This document shows, in pieces, positions 1 to 6,838 of a DNA stretch of 22,602 nucleotides. The first letter of the stretch is position 1; every line of letters starts with the position of its first letter. Where the stretch lies: contig JAIOSD010000056.1 in the NCBI GenBank assembly GCA_021107835.1, forward strand, positions 1-22,602, read 5' to 3'. A model generated the notes under the pieces. The model did no database searches. It saw only the letters and a program-made list of their open reading frames with translations, and was not told the origin of the DNA. Both the position numbers and the translations under genes were made by a program. This DNA is from an archaeon. GTDB taxonomy: Archaea; Nanobdellota; Nanobdellia; SCGC-AAA011-G17; PNOQ01.

Positions 1-13
1 ACTTTCTAATTTT

Positions 14-343
14 ATGGTAACTCCTGATAGGATCTCTAGTATAGATTACGAATCCATGACTCTTCAAGATCCTCTTTTTGCATTTGCATTTGCATTAGTT
101 CATTTAAGATTAGATCATCCGGAAAGAATTGAACCTGAAAGACTTTTAGAATTAGCAAAAAGTTCTATTTCAGGGGTTTTATGTTCTCCAGGAGAATTTG
201 AAGATAGAATGCGGATTAATATTATAGAAGTAGCTGGATATCTGTCCTTAGAAATGAAAAGAGAAATATTAAAAGGCAATGGCAATCCAAAGTTAGAAGG
301 AAAAATAAATAAATTAGAGACTATTTTAAATGATGTGATATAG
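14..343 (+). CDS. Hypothetical small helical protein
   Basis: I do not recognise this 109-residue protein. It is predicted to be mostly helical, with a run of hydrophobic and aromatic residues near residues 20-30 and a basic C-terminal third. The reading frame has no stop between the ATG at 14 and the window edge, so the true start could lie outside the window; another in-frame ATG is at 56. It ends 14 bases before the next gene on the same strand, so the two are probably cotranscribed. No signal peptide or transmembrane helix is evident and no function is proposed. Confidence 0.6.
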   Translation: MVTPDRISSIDYESMTLQDPLFAFAFALVHLRLDHPERIEPERLLELAKSSISGVLCSPGEFEDRMRINIIEVAGYLSLEMKREILKGNGNPKLEGKINKLETILNDVI

Positions 344-357
344 AAAGACAATATAAA

Positions 358-777
358 ATGAATATTTTGTTTATATGTAAATACAATAGGTTTAGGAGTA
401 AGGTAGCAGAAGCATACCTTAATAAGATTAATTTAAATCTTAAAATTAAAGCAAAGAGTGCAGGAATTATTTTAGATAAATCTCCAGAAAATAAAATCGA
501 AATTAATGCTGCAAAATCTAATGGAATTAATATTAATCAAGAATTCCAAGAAGTCTCCACAGATTTATTAGAATGGGCAGACAGTATAATTATCACAGCA
601 AATGATGTCCCAAAAAGAATTTTTAAAACGAGCAAAGGAAATGATAAAAAAATAATTCTCTGGAAAATTACAGATAACCATGGCTCTAAAAAAGAAAATT
701 TGGAGAGAATAATAAATCTAATTATAAAAAAAGTAAAGAGTTTGTTAGAAGAAGTGCCTTTAATTGATAAGTCTTAG
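358..777 (+). CDS. Low-molecular-weight protein-tyrosine phosphatase / arsenate reductase-like protein
   Basis: The N-terminus MNILFICKYNRFRS has the C-x5-R-S phosphate-binding loop of the low-molecular-weight phosphatase fold (Cys7, Arg13, Ser14), directly after the first beta strand as in the family. The later stretch WADSIIIT (residues 73-80) fits a core strand, and Asp106 in KITD is a candidate for the general-acid Asp that usually sits in a DP motif. The length of 139 residues is normal. Family members dephosphorylate phosphotyrosine or reduce arsenate. The classic loop has a second Cys for CxGNxCRS-type redox chemistry, and here that position is Phe, so a phosphatase role is more likely than thiol-based reduction. 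The gene follows the preceding unknown gene at 14 bases. The substrate is unknown. Confidence 0.75.
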   Translation: MNILFICKYNRFRSKVAEAYLNKINLNLKIKAKSAGIILDKSPENKIEINAAKSNGININQEFQEVSTDLLEWADSIIITANDVPKRIFKTSKGNDKKIILWKITDNHGSKKENLERIINLIIKKVKSLLEEVPLIDKS

Positions 778-887
778 TTTATTGTCTAATTAAAGTTGTA
801 TAAGACCATAGAATTTCAAGCACTGATTTTTATCAAATTTGTGAATTTTTTTTTGGATAGCACTGAACTTCAAAATACAAAAACAAT

Positions 888-898
888 AAATTTAAAAA
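888..898 (+). promoter_or_regulatory. TATA box for tRNA-Gln
   Basis: The AT-rich element aaatttaaaaa lies about 30 bases before the tRNA 5' end, the usual spacing for an archaeal TATA box. It probably also drives the PQ-loop gene that starts 17 bases after the tRNA. Confidence 0.5.
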
Positions 899-924
899 CA
901 ACATTCTAACAGTATTTCTTACAA

Positions 925-997
925 AGTCCCGTAGTGTAGAGGCCCAGCATCTATGGTTTTGGTCCATAGGACCCAGGTTCGAATCCTGGCGGGACTA
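925..997 (+). tRNA. tRNA-Gln (anticodon TTG)
   Basis: A complete 73-base cloverleaf is visible. The acceptor stem AGTCCCG (925-931) pairs with CGGGACT (990-996), with discriminator A at 997. The anticodon stem TATGG/CCATA encloses the loop TTTTGGT, giving anticodon TTG, which reads CAA (Gln). The T arm is CCAGG-TTCGAAT-CCTGG. CCA is not encoded and there is no intron. Confidence 0.95.
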
Positions 998-1013
998 TTC
1001 TTACAAAATAAAT

Positions 1014-1289
1014 ATGATACTTTACGCTTTAACACTAGCATACGCAAGTATAGGCCTAGTTAGCGCAATAGCATACTGGCCAACAATAAAAGATATATAC
1101 CTTCATAAAAAACCAAGTGCAAACGCAACATCATATGCAATATGGACTACAACCTCCATAATCGCCCTACTATACAGTTTATTTATCTTAAAAGATCTTC
1201 CATTTCAATTTGTAGCAAGTGTAAATTTTATAGCATGTTCACTAATCCTATTCCAAAGCACTAGACTAAAAAAGTTCCACAATCTTTAA
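1014..1289 (+). CDS. PQ-loop/SemiSWEET-like small membrane protein
   Basis: This 91-residue protein has three hydrophobic segments (about residues 3-22, 42-60 and 66-82). Segment one ends in SAIAYWPTIKDIYLHKKPS, followed by SYAIWTTTS. This matches the PQ-loop pattern, in which a Pro near the end of helix one precedes a basic loop and an aromatic-rich second helix. Family members (SemiSWEETs and relatives) are half-size transporters that dimerise to move small sugars or similar solutes across the membrane. Here Pro is followed by Thr instead of Gln, so the substrate cannot be guessed. It begins 17 bases after tRNA-Gln with no obvious promoter of its own and may be cotranscribed with the tRNA. 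Confidence 0.65.
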   Translation: MILYALTLAYASIGLVSAIAYWPTIKDIYLHKKPSANATSYAIWTTTSIIALLYSLFILKDLPFQFVASVNFIACSLILFQSTRLKKFHNL

Positions 1290-1317
1290 ATATTTGTTCT
1301 TCAAAATAAAAAACACC

Positions 1318-1575
1318 ATGATAAATGAAAAAAAAGTCGGAAAAGTTTTTGCCTATTTCGCAAAAATAGGTGTAGCAGCCATAAACGTAACTGACGACTC
1401 CATAGGGATAGGAGAAACCCTACATTTCAAAGGTGCAACAACAGACTTTACACAAGAGATAGAATCCCTACAAATAGATAAAAAAGAAGTTAATCATGTA
1501 GAAGCAGGAAAATCTGTAGGGATAAAAGTAAAAGATAAAGTAAGACCTGGAGACGAAGTATACAAAGCTTTATAA
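1318..1575 (+). CDS. Stand-alone EF-Tu domain-2-like protein (translation elongation factor-like)
   Basis: The 85-residue product has the small beta-barrel pattern of EF-Tu/IF2 domain 2: KVGKVFAYFAKIGVAAINV, then IGETLHFKG, then FTQEIESLQIDKKEVNHVEAG, a VGIKV strand, and a closing KVRPGDEVYKA. These match the usual order of G-V-h-h-G-D-x-h, E-h-x-S-h-x-h-x and G-x-x-h-G-h-x-h strands. There is no GTPase domain, which is normal for this short family. The ATG at 1318 is chosen over an upstream in-frame ATG at 1294, because a TATA-like tttaaata (1286-1293) lies about 27 bases before it, making a leaderless mRNA. The family has no established function; a role near RNA or translation is an inference from the fold. 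Confidence 0.7.
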   Translation: MINEKKVGKVFAYFAKIGVAAINVTDDSIGIGETLHFKGATTDFTQEIESLQIDKKEVNHVEAGKSVGIKVKDKVRPGDEVYKAL

Positions 1576-1578
1576 ATA
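1569..1578 (+). promoter_or_regulatory. TATA box for the S15 operon
   Basis: The element tttataaata overlaps the stop codon of the preceding gene. With 25-28 base spacing it would start transcription near 1600, leaving a leader of about 65 bases before the ATG at 1665. Confidence 0.5.
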
Positions 1579-1599
1579 ATAAATTTTCCCATTTTCATA

Positions 1600-1664
1600 G
1601 GGTAAGTCGGTAAAAGCTTGCTTATACCTGGAAACTTAATTCTAGGTATTTTAAGGAGAAAAAA
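1600..1664 (+). promoter_or_regulatory. Structured 5' leader of the S15/S3Ae operon
   Basis: The leader holds a hairpin of nine pairs, ATACCTGGA (1624-1632) with TCTAGGTAT (1641-1649), including one G-T pair. The left arm can instead pair with GGTAAG-type bases at 1601-1606 (ggtaag with ctta/acc at 1621-1628), so two folds exclude each other. A strong Shine-Dalgarno AAGGAG (1653-1658) follows immediately, six bases before the ATG. Most genes in this window appear leaderless, so this one stands out. A ribosomal-protein feedback element is possible but unproven. Confidence 0.4.
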
Positions 1665-2000
1665 ATGACAGACATAACAGAAAAGATACAAACACAAGAA
1701 ACAACAAGTCTAAAAAATTTTATAAGAGAGTTCAGGGAAGCTAAAGAAAGAAGAAAACCAGGAAAAATGATTGCTATATTAGATAAATACCAACACATTC
1801 CACAAGCAAGACAAATTAGAACAGAAGTAAGAAAAAAAATGGGGTTATACCAAAGAATTGCAAATGCCGATGGAGGAGCATTTCAACCAGCTGATGAAAT
1901 TATCTCAAAGCACGGTGAAGGAAATTACACTCCATCAAGACGAAGTGGAGTAAATTATCCATCTACAGGCCAAGTAAACACTGGAAAAAGAAATACTTAA
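1665..2000 (+). CDS. Unknown 111-residue protein in the S15 operon
   Basis: I do not recognise this protein. Residues 1-75 are charged and likely helical (many E, K, R and Q), with FIREFREAKERRKPGKM and later HIPQARQIRTEVRKKMGL. The tail (about 80-111) is rich in Gly, Ser, Asn and Arg and likely disordered. It has a good Shine-Dalgarno and its stop codon lies one base before the S15 start, so it is translated as part of the ribosomal protein operon. The basic, partly disordered character would suit an RNA- or ribosome-associated protein, but that is inference from context only. Confidence 0.7.
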   Translation: MTDITEKIQTQETTSLKNFIREFREAKERRKPGKMIAILDKYQHIPQARQIRTEVRKKMGLYQRIANADGGAFQPADEIISKHGEGNYTPSRRSGVNYPSTGQVNTGKRNT

Positions 2001-2001
2001 A

Positions 2002-2457
2002 ATGGCACGTATGCACTCAAGAAAAAAGGGGAAAAGTGGAAGTTCAAAACCACAAGAAAGAAAAAAACCCTCTTGGGTAAAATACACAGCTAAAGAAGTA
2101 GAAGCATTAGTAATCAAATTAGCAAAACAAGAAAAAAGAGCCTCAGAGATTGGCTTAATATTAAGAGACTCTTATGGTATCCCAGATGTAAAAGTTATAA
2201 CAAAGAAAAAAATAACTCAAATTCTAGAAGCAAACAAATTAAAAGCAGAAATTCCAGAAGATTTACTAAATCTAATAAAAAAACATGTTAAAATAACTGC
2301 TCACAGAGAAGAAAATAAACAAGATATGACAGCAAAAAGAGGATTCCAATTAACAGAAAGTAAAATTAACAGATTAGCAAAGTATTACAAAAGAACGAAC
2401 AAACTCCCAAAAGACTGGAAGTTTGATAGATCTAAAGCTAAACTATTAGTGGGATAA
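2002..2457 (+). CDS. rps15: Small-subunit ribosomal protein S15 (uS15)
   Basis: The protein starts MARMHSRKKGKSGSSKP, the typical N-terminal extension of archaeal/eukaryotic S15, and continues with PSWVKYTAKEVEALVIKLAK and the loop IGLILRDSYGIPDVK. The C-terminal helices contain the RNA-contacting stretch LTESKINRLAKYYKR. At 151 residues it has the normal length. S15 binds the central domain of 16S rRNA early in small-subunit assembly. It follows the 111-residue gene at one base and precedes S3Ae at two bases, and S15 next to S3Ae is a recurrent archaeal arrangement. Confidence 0.97.
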   Translation: MARMHSRKKGKSGSSKPQERKKPSWVKYTAKEVEALVIKLAKQEKRASEIGLILRDSYGIPDVKVITKKKITQILEANKLKAEIPEDLLNLIKKHVKITAHREENKQDMTAKRGFQLTESKINRLAKYYKRTNKLPKDWKFDRSKAKLLVG

Positions 2458-2459
2458 AA

Positions 2460-3035
2460 ATGGCCGCAAAAAGAAAAAGCTCAAAAAAACTAGATAAGAA
2501 AAAGAAAAGAAAATGGTATTCTATAGTAGCACCAAAAGGTTTTGGTAATGCAGAACTAGGAGAAAGCTTTGTCTCAACCCCACAAAACATGATTGGTAAA
2601 CGGATAAGAATCAACCCAGCACACATTACAAAAATAAGAAGCTCAAACATAAGATTAACTTTTCAAGTAACAGATATCAAAGAAGAAAAAGGATTAACAG
2701 AATTAATAAAATATCAAATACTTCCAAATCAAATAACTAGGATAGTTAGAAAAAGAAAAAGTAAGTTAGACACTTCACAAATTTTAGAATCAAAAGATAA
2801 AGTAAACCTAACAATAAAAACAATAATAGTTACAAGATCAAAAATACAGAAGGGGGCTTTTAGTGCTCTAAAAAATCAAGCTTTAGCTCAAATAAAAGAA
2901 ACTATAGAAAAAGAAAATTTCAATAAACTATTAGATTTAATAATAAGCTATGAATTACAAAGATCACTAAAAAATTCATTAAAAACAATAACGCCAATTC
3001 AAACAGTAGAAATTAAGTATTTCTCCAAAAAATAA
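2460..3035 (+). CDS. rps3ae: Small-subunit ribosomal protein S3Ae (eS1)
   Basis: The protein has a basic N-terminus, then KRKWYSIVAPKGFGNAELGE and a segment with QNMIGKRIRI, matching the start of archaeal S3Ae. A KIQKGAFSALKNQAL segment and a C-terminal helix lead to TIQ-type VEIKYF at the end. S3Ae is found in archaea and eukaryotes only and sits on the platform near the mRNA exit site. With 191 residues it is close to the usual archaeal length. It is the last gene of the operon; the next feature is tRNA-Thr with its own TATA-like element. Confidence 0.95.
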   Translation: MAAKRKSSKKLDKKKKRKWYSIVAPKGFGNAELGESFVSTPQNMIGKRIRINPAHITKIRSSNIRLTFQVTDIKEEKGLTELIKYQILPNQITRIVRKRKSKLDTSQILESKDKVNLTIKTIIVTRSKIQKGAFSALKNQALAQIKETIEKENFNKLLDLIISYELQRSLKNSLKTITPIQTVEIKYFSKK

Positions 3036-3072
3036 AAACTTTTTTAAAGCGGACATTTACTTCTTAAAGCAT

Positions 3073-3145
3073 GCCTTCGTAGCTCAGTTGGTAGAGCAGT
3101 TGGTTTGTAACCAACAGGCCGCGGGTTCGAGTCCCGTCGAAGGCT
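3073..3145 (+). tRNA. tRNA-Thr (anticodon TGT)
   Basis: The acceptor stem GCCTTCG (3073-3079) pairs with CGAAGGC (3138-3144), with discriminator T at 3145. The D arm is AGCTCAGTTGGTAGAGC. The anticodon stem GTTGG/CCAAC encloses TTTGTAA, giving TGT (reads ACA, Thr). The T arm is GCGGG-TTCGAGT-CCCGT. CCA is not encoded. A TATA-like tttttaaagc lies about 28 bases upstream. Confidence 0.96.
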
Positions 3146-3154
3146 TATTATTTC

Positions 3155-4795
3155 TTAGTTATTTTCAGAAGTTACCAATTCAATTTCATATTCAGTTCTT
3201 TTAGCCACTGTTTTATTATTAAAAATATCATCCATTAGCTGGATAGCAAGTGTTCCCAATTCCTTGGGTTTTGTGTTTATAGTTGAAATTATTTCTCCAT
3301 TTTGTAATGATTCTTTTCCAGTTTCTGTTAAATCAAAACTTGATATTGGAATTCTTAAACCAAGTTTTTTTATTGCTTTAATTGCTCCAGATGCCATATT
3401 ATCACTTGTTGCAAAAATAGCATCAATTTTATTATTTTTAAGATAATTAAGTATGGCGTTATATGATTTAGTTTCTTGAAAATCTCCATTAAGAACCTTA
3501 ATATCCTGTTCTTTATTCATTGAATCTATAAAACCATGAACTCTTTCACTAAAATTTCCTTCCAAATGACCTTTCAAAATTACTATTTTTGATCTCTTCT
3601 TTAGTTTCTTTTTCATATAATCTGCAGTCATAGATCCTCCTTTATAATTATCAAATCCAATAAATTTATAAGAATTTTTTTCTAATTCTATATCTACATC
3701 AAGTATAATTAACGGAATACTCTTATTATTGATAAGATCTATTGTTTTACTTAATTTTTTTGGTTCAATTGGTGCCAGTATTATACCATCTACTTTTTCT
3801 TTAACAAATTTGTTTAATATTCTTTCTTGTTCCCCAGTATCAAAGTCAGTTAATGGGGAATTAAATAGTAAGGAAACATTAGATAAATCTTTAGTAGAAT
3901 TCTCCATTGCTTCTTTAACATCTATTGCCCAAAAAGGATTAGATTGATTTTTTAAGCATATTCCTATTTTATATTTTTTATATTTAACTTCTTTTATATC
4001 AACAAGTAAATCTTTACTTTGAGCAGTAATAATCTCTTCATTTAAGCTGTTAGCTAATAATACAGCACTGTAAAGATTAGTTAAACTTATTTTGGAGTTA
4101 ACCTCATTGAATGCTTTGTTAAATACAATATCTATATTTTTTATAATATCATTTATATTTTCTGATTCAATAGATGAAAATGAATATTTCTGAGTGTAAA
4201 TCTTTCTTAGTAGTGTTTTTAATAAATAAAAAGCCTCATCATGAATAGGTTCTTTAATTATATCAAGAGTTTCTTTTATTTTCATAAGAAGAAAGACTTC
4301 TTTTTCATTATACTTGTATAATTTTAATAGAAATAGAAAATCATTAAGATCTTTTGAAAATTTTGGAGGATTATTTTCTAAACCAGAGTTGAATAATCTG
4401 TAGCATCTTCTTAATATTGATTTTGGAGATGATAAATTTGGTTTTAAAGTTTTATTTATTGTTAGTGCCTCTTTAGTTTGTTCTATTATTTTATATCCGG
4501 GGAATTTAGAGATTATTTTGTCTATATTTTTAGAAAATTTGGTATCTGTTTTGAATTTGATAGTTTCAATTGACTCTAAGAATAATTTTTCCAAGGTTTG
4601 TTTAAAAAAAGTTGGGTTATATTGCAATAACAATGTTTGAGAAGGTTGCTCTTTTTCAGGACTTATAGATAATTGGTTATCCAATTCCTTAATTTCAACA
4701 TAAGACCCAGGAATTAGACCATGCTTCCTAGCCCACTTGGGGGGAAGTGCTATTGTTAGTGTTGCTGGACCTGTTTTGGTTACTTTTCTGAACAT
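3155..4795 (-). CDS. AbrB-PhoU-like-periplasmic binding protein fusion; predicted sugar-responsive transcription regulator
   Basis: Three modules are visible in 546 residues. Residues 1-46 are a SpoVT/AbrB DNA-binding swapped hairpin (RKVTKTGPATLTIALPPKW, then GLIPGSYVEI). Residues about 50-265 are helical and resemble the PhoU-like part of archaeal AbrB-PhoU regulators, including FPGYKIIEQTKEALTI. Residues 275-546 match the RbsB/LacI-type sugar-binding fold: NPFW (287-290), GIILAPIEP, IPLIILDVD, FIGFDNYKGGSM, a GHLEGNFSERVHGF ligand loop and IFATSDNMASGAIKAI. There is no signal peptide or transmembrane segment, so the binding domain should be cytosolic. The whole protein would act like a LacI regulator with AbrB in place of the helix-turn-helix. 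It is divergent from a small unknown gene at 4875, with palindromes between them. The ligand is unknown. Confidence 0.82.
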   Translation of the reverse strand: MFRKVTKTGPATLTIALPPKWARKHGLIPGSYVEIKELDNQLSISPEKEQPSQTLLLQYNPTFFKQTLEKLFLESIETIKFKTDTKFSKNIDKIISKFPGYKIIEQTKEALTINKTLKPNLSSPKSILRRCYRLFNSGLENNPPKFSKDLNDFLFLLKLYKYNEKEVFLLMKIKETLDIIKEPIHDEAFYLLKTLLRKIYTQKYSFSSIESENINDIIKNIDIVFNKAFNEVNSKISLTNLYSAVLLANSLNEEIITAQSKDLLVDIKEVKYKKYKIGICLKNQSNPFWAIDVKEAMENSTKDLSNVSLLFNSPLTDFDTGEQERILNKFVKEKVDGIILAPIEPKKLSKTIDLINNKSIPLIILDVDIELEKNSYKFIGFDNYKGGSMTADYMKKKLKKRSKIVILKGHLEGNFSERVHGFIDSMNKEQDIKVLNGDFQETKSYNAILNYLKNNKIDAIFATSDNMASGAIKAIKKLGLRIPISSFDLTETGKESLQNGEIISTINTKPKELGTLAIQLMDDIFNNKTVAKRTEYEIELVTSENN

Positions 4796-4819
4796 ATTTA
4801 TATAATTATAATAATTACA

Positions 4820-4833
4820 TATATTTAAATATA
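4820..4833. promoter_or_regulatory. Palindromic TATA element shared by two divergent genes
   Basis: TATATTTAAATATA is a perfect 14-base palindrome whose centre lies about 31 bases before the regulator start (4795, minus strand) and about 48 bases before the plus-strand ATG at 4875. One element could therefore serve as the TATA box in both directions. Confidence 0.5.
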
Positions 4834-4835
4834 CC

Positions 4836-4856
4836 TATTACCATCTAATAGTAATA
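4836..4856. promoter_or_regulatory. Candidate operator, inverted repeat
   Basis: TATTAC (4836-4841) and GTAATA (4851-4856) form an inverted repeat with a nine-base spacer. It sits between the TATA element and the expected start site of the 4875 gene, where a bound regulator would block transcription. The neighbouring AbrB fusion is the natural candidate to bind it, but this is inference. Confidence 0.4.
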
Positions 4857-4874
4857 AATAATGGAGGAAATAAA

Positions 4875-5213
4875 ATGGAAGGAACATACAAATATGATAT
4901 GCAAATATCAGTAGTTGATAAAAGTAATCCAGATATAGTATGTAATGGTGCTAACGAGATACATGCTAAAGATATCTATTTTTCAAATCCAGTTAGTTCT
5001 GGGGATAGGATTCTTTTGAGAGACCATAATAGTGGTTTATCTGGCATTATTACTGAACCTGTGGAAGTTCTTCAAACACCAAGTCCAGTAGGTGCATCAA
5101 AATATATTTGCGGATCTCTTATTATGGGAAAAGTTAGATTGAAGCCCGGATATGAAGTAAATAAACTTAAAAAAATTTTGAAATCATATGAATTTGAAGG
5201 AGAAATTTACTAA
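4875..5213 (+). CDS. Unknown 112-residue protein divergent from the AbrB fusion
   Basis: I do not recognise this protein. It looks beta-rich, with alternating hydrophobic strands (YDMQISVVDK, DRILLRDH, SGIITEPVEVLQ), a Gly/Ser stretch SPVGASKYICGSLIMGKVRL and a final basic helix. It has two Cys and no signal peptide or membrane segment. A Shine-Dalgarno ggagg (4863-4867) precedes the ATG; the ATG at 4861 is out of frame. Since it is the only gene facing the regulator, it is the best candidate target of that regulator. It does not look like a sugar enzyme or transporter. Confidence 0.65.
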   Translation: MEGTYKYDMQISVVDKSNPDIVCNGANEIHAKDIYFSNPVSSGDRILLRDHNSGLSGIITEPVEVLQTPSPVGASKYICGSLIMGKVRLKPGYEVNKLKKILKSYEFEGEIY

Positions 5214-5241
5214 TTGGCTTAAGAAAATTTAATTATAATTA

Positions 5242-5266
5242 TTTTTCTTTTTTTAGCTAATTTTTT
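5242..5266 (+). terminator. T-rich termination region
   Basis: Several T runs follow the stop codon of the 4875 gene, typical of archaeal termination without a required hairpin. The region lies between two convergent genes. Confidence 0.4.
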
Positions 5267-5328
5267 AAACTTTAATACTCCATATAAAAATAGAAACTTG
5301 GACTTCTATATCGAAGGCTCTCCTGAGG

Positions 5329-5661
5329 CTATTTTGATTCTAAAAAAACAAAATTATTCATTATAATTTTCTTAACTTTTTCATAGAAAGGATGATTTTT
5401 CAAAACTATAAAATCAATCAAATCTTTATGTAGAATAGAAATTGCATAAATTTTACCAGTTCCATCTTCATGAGAATACCTAGCAGGGATAAACTTACTA
5501 TAAACAATCTTTTGTTCACTTTTCAACATTCCCTCATGAAACTCTTTATCAAGATCCACTGCAAGTTTATTAATTATATATACAGATTCTTTGCATGGTT
5601 CCAATCTAAACCATATCACATTATCAGTATGAGTAATACCTTTAATTTTTGCTTTCTTCAT
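5329..5661 (-). CDS. Unknown 110-residue protein
   Basis: I do not recognise this protein. It is basic, with a short N-terminal strand region (KAKIKGITHTDNVIWFRLEP), a middle charged helix (LAVDLDKEFHEGMLKSEQK) and a C-terminal half with alternating strands and helices (IYAISILHKDLIDFIVL). No signal peptide or transmembrane segment is visible. A TATA-like aatatttaaat lies about 25-30 bases upstream on the minus strand, so it is probably a single leaderless gene. It converges with the 4875 gene. Confidence 0.6.
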   Translation of the reverse strand: MKKAKIKGITHTDNVIWFRLEPCKESVYIINKLAVDLDKEFHEGMLKSEQKIVYSKFIPARYSHEDGTGKIYAISILHKDLIDFIVLKNHPFYEKVKKIIMNNFVFLESK

Positions 5662-5806
5662 AAAAAAATATAATTAAAACAATATTTAAATCTTAGCATT
5701 TACAGTAAAAATACAAAAGAGAGCTTTAAACTTTGATACTACATTATTCCTAAGGCTTACTTCTAAAAACAAAAGTTTTTAAATTAACAAAAACAAAAGT
5801 ATCACT

Positions 5807-6307
5807 ATGTCAGAAACAATAAACCTAGTAACAATCTCAATTAAAGATAAAGGAATTTTCGATTTAGATGAATTATATAAAGTCATGAAGAGATGGTTAG
5901 ATAGGGAAGGCTATGGAAACGAAGAAAAAAATTTCAAAGAAGAGTTATACGTTGAAAGAATAAAAGGAGATTCCAAACAAATAGAAATTAGGTGGGTCGG
6001 TGAAAAAATAGGGAGCGACTATTTCAGCAATAGAATAAAAATAAATTTTCTCATAATCAATCTAAAAGAAATAGAAATAGAAATAGACGGAAAAAAAATA
6101 CCTATGAAAAAAGGACAAATAAAATTAGACATAAAATCCGACCTAGTAAAAGATAGACAAAATAAATGGCAAAGTGATTTCTTTAGAAAAATATATGAAA
6201 ATACTATAGTAAATAAAAGAATAGATGACTACTGGGGGTATTATTACGGCAAAACAAATAGCTTCATAGATGAAATAAAAGAATTCTTAGAACTAAGAAG
6301 AGCATAA
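5807..6307 (+). CDS. Unknown protein, tandem paralog A
   Basis: This 166-residue protein of unknown function is related to the next gene. Shared landmarks are the early helix FDLDELYKVMKRWLDREGY (FNLVELYHSVKAWYEINKY next door), the strand IEIRWVGEKIGSDY (LVIKWRGIKELDEY) and the final helix EIKEFLELRR (KIKSFLNLHK). The middle is a run of strands rich in Lys and Glu. There is no signal peptide or transmembrane helix, so it is likely cytosolic. A TATA-like ttttaaatt lies about 26 bases before the ATG, giving a leaderless mRNA. Confidence 0.75.
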   Translation: MSETINLVTISIKDKGIFDLDELYKVMKRWLDREGYGNEEKNFKEELYVERIKGDSKQIEIRWVGEKIGSDYFSNRIKINFLIINLKEIEIEIDGKKIPMKKGQIKLDIKSDLVKDRQNKWQSDFFRKIYENTIVNKRIDDYWGYYYGKTNSFIDEIKEFLELRRA

Positions 6308-6338
6308 ACCTTATAAATCTCTTTTTCCAAAAAATACC

Positions 6339-6830
6339 ATGGTAGAAAAAGACGCGGTTGTAATAGATCTTAAAATTAAACAAAAAGCACAATTTAACTT
6401 AGTTGAACTATACCATTCTGTAAAAGCATGGTATGAAATAAATAAATATGTATTCTATGAATTCTTCCATGAAGAAAAAGTTGATGCAGGAAAAAAATCA
6501 TTAGTAATAAAATGGAGAGGAATAAAAGAGTTAGATGAATACACAAAATTCGAATTAAACATCTCCTTAATAATCCCAAAATATGAAATGATAAAGGGAG
6601 AAAAAGAAAAATTAATAGATGGGCCACTAAATATAGGGTTTAAATCCTTTGTAATCACAGACTATGAAGATAAATGGAATAAAACACCAGTTATGAAGTT
6701 CATGAAAGGCGTTTCAGACCACTTTTTCACTGTAAAAAAGAGAGAAAAGTTTAGAAAAGAACTAGAAAATGACACTTATGACCTATACAATAAGATAAAA
6801 TCCTTCCTAAACCTACATAAATTTAGATAA
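6339..6830 (+). CDS. Unknown protein, tandem paralog B
   Basis: This 163-residue protein is the paralog of the preceding gene (see the shared landmarks there). The two differ in the C-terminal half: this copy has VMKFMKGVSDHFFTVKKREKF where copy A has an aromatic DDYWGYYYG stretch. It has its own TATA element (cttataaat, 6308-6316), 27 bases before the ATG, so each copy can be expressed separately. The pair suggests duplication and divergence, perhaps two subunits of a heteromer. No catalytic motif is visible. Confidence 0.75.
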   Translation: MVEKDAVVIDLKIKQKAQFNLVELYHSVKAWYEINKYVFYEFFHEEKVDAGKKSLVIKWRGIKELDEYTKFELNISLIIPKYEMIKGEKEKLIDGPLNIGFKSFVITDYEDKWNKTPVMKFMKGVSDHFFTVKKREKFRKELENDTYDLYNKIKSFLNLHKFR

Positions 6831-6838
6831 TCATAACC

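Noticed and set aside
815..870. Two CTGA boxes in repeated agcactga, possible C/D box sRNA before tRNA-Gln
   Set aside because: No RTGATGA C box lies at the needed distance, and the region has no promoter of its own.
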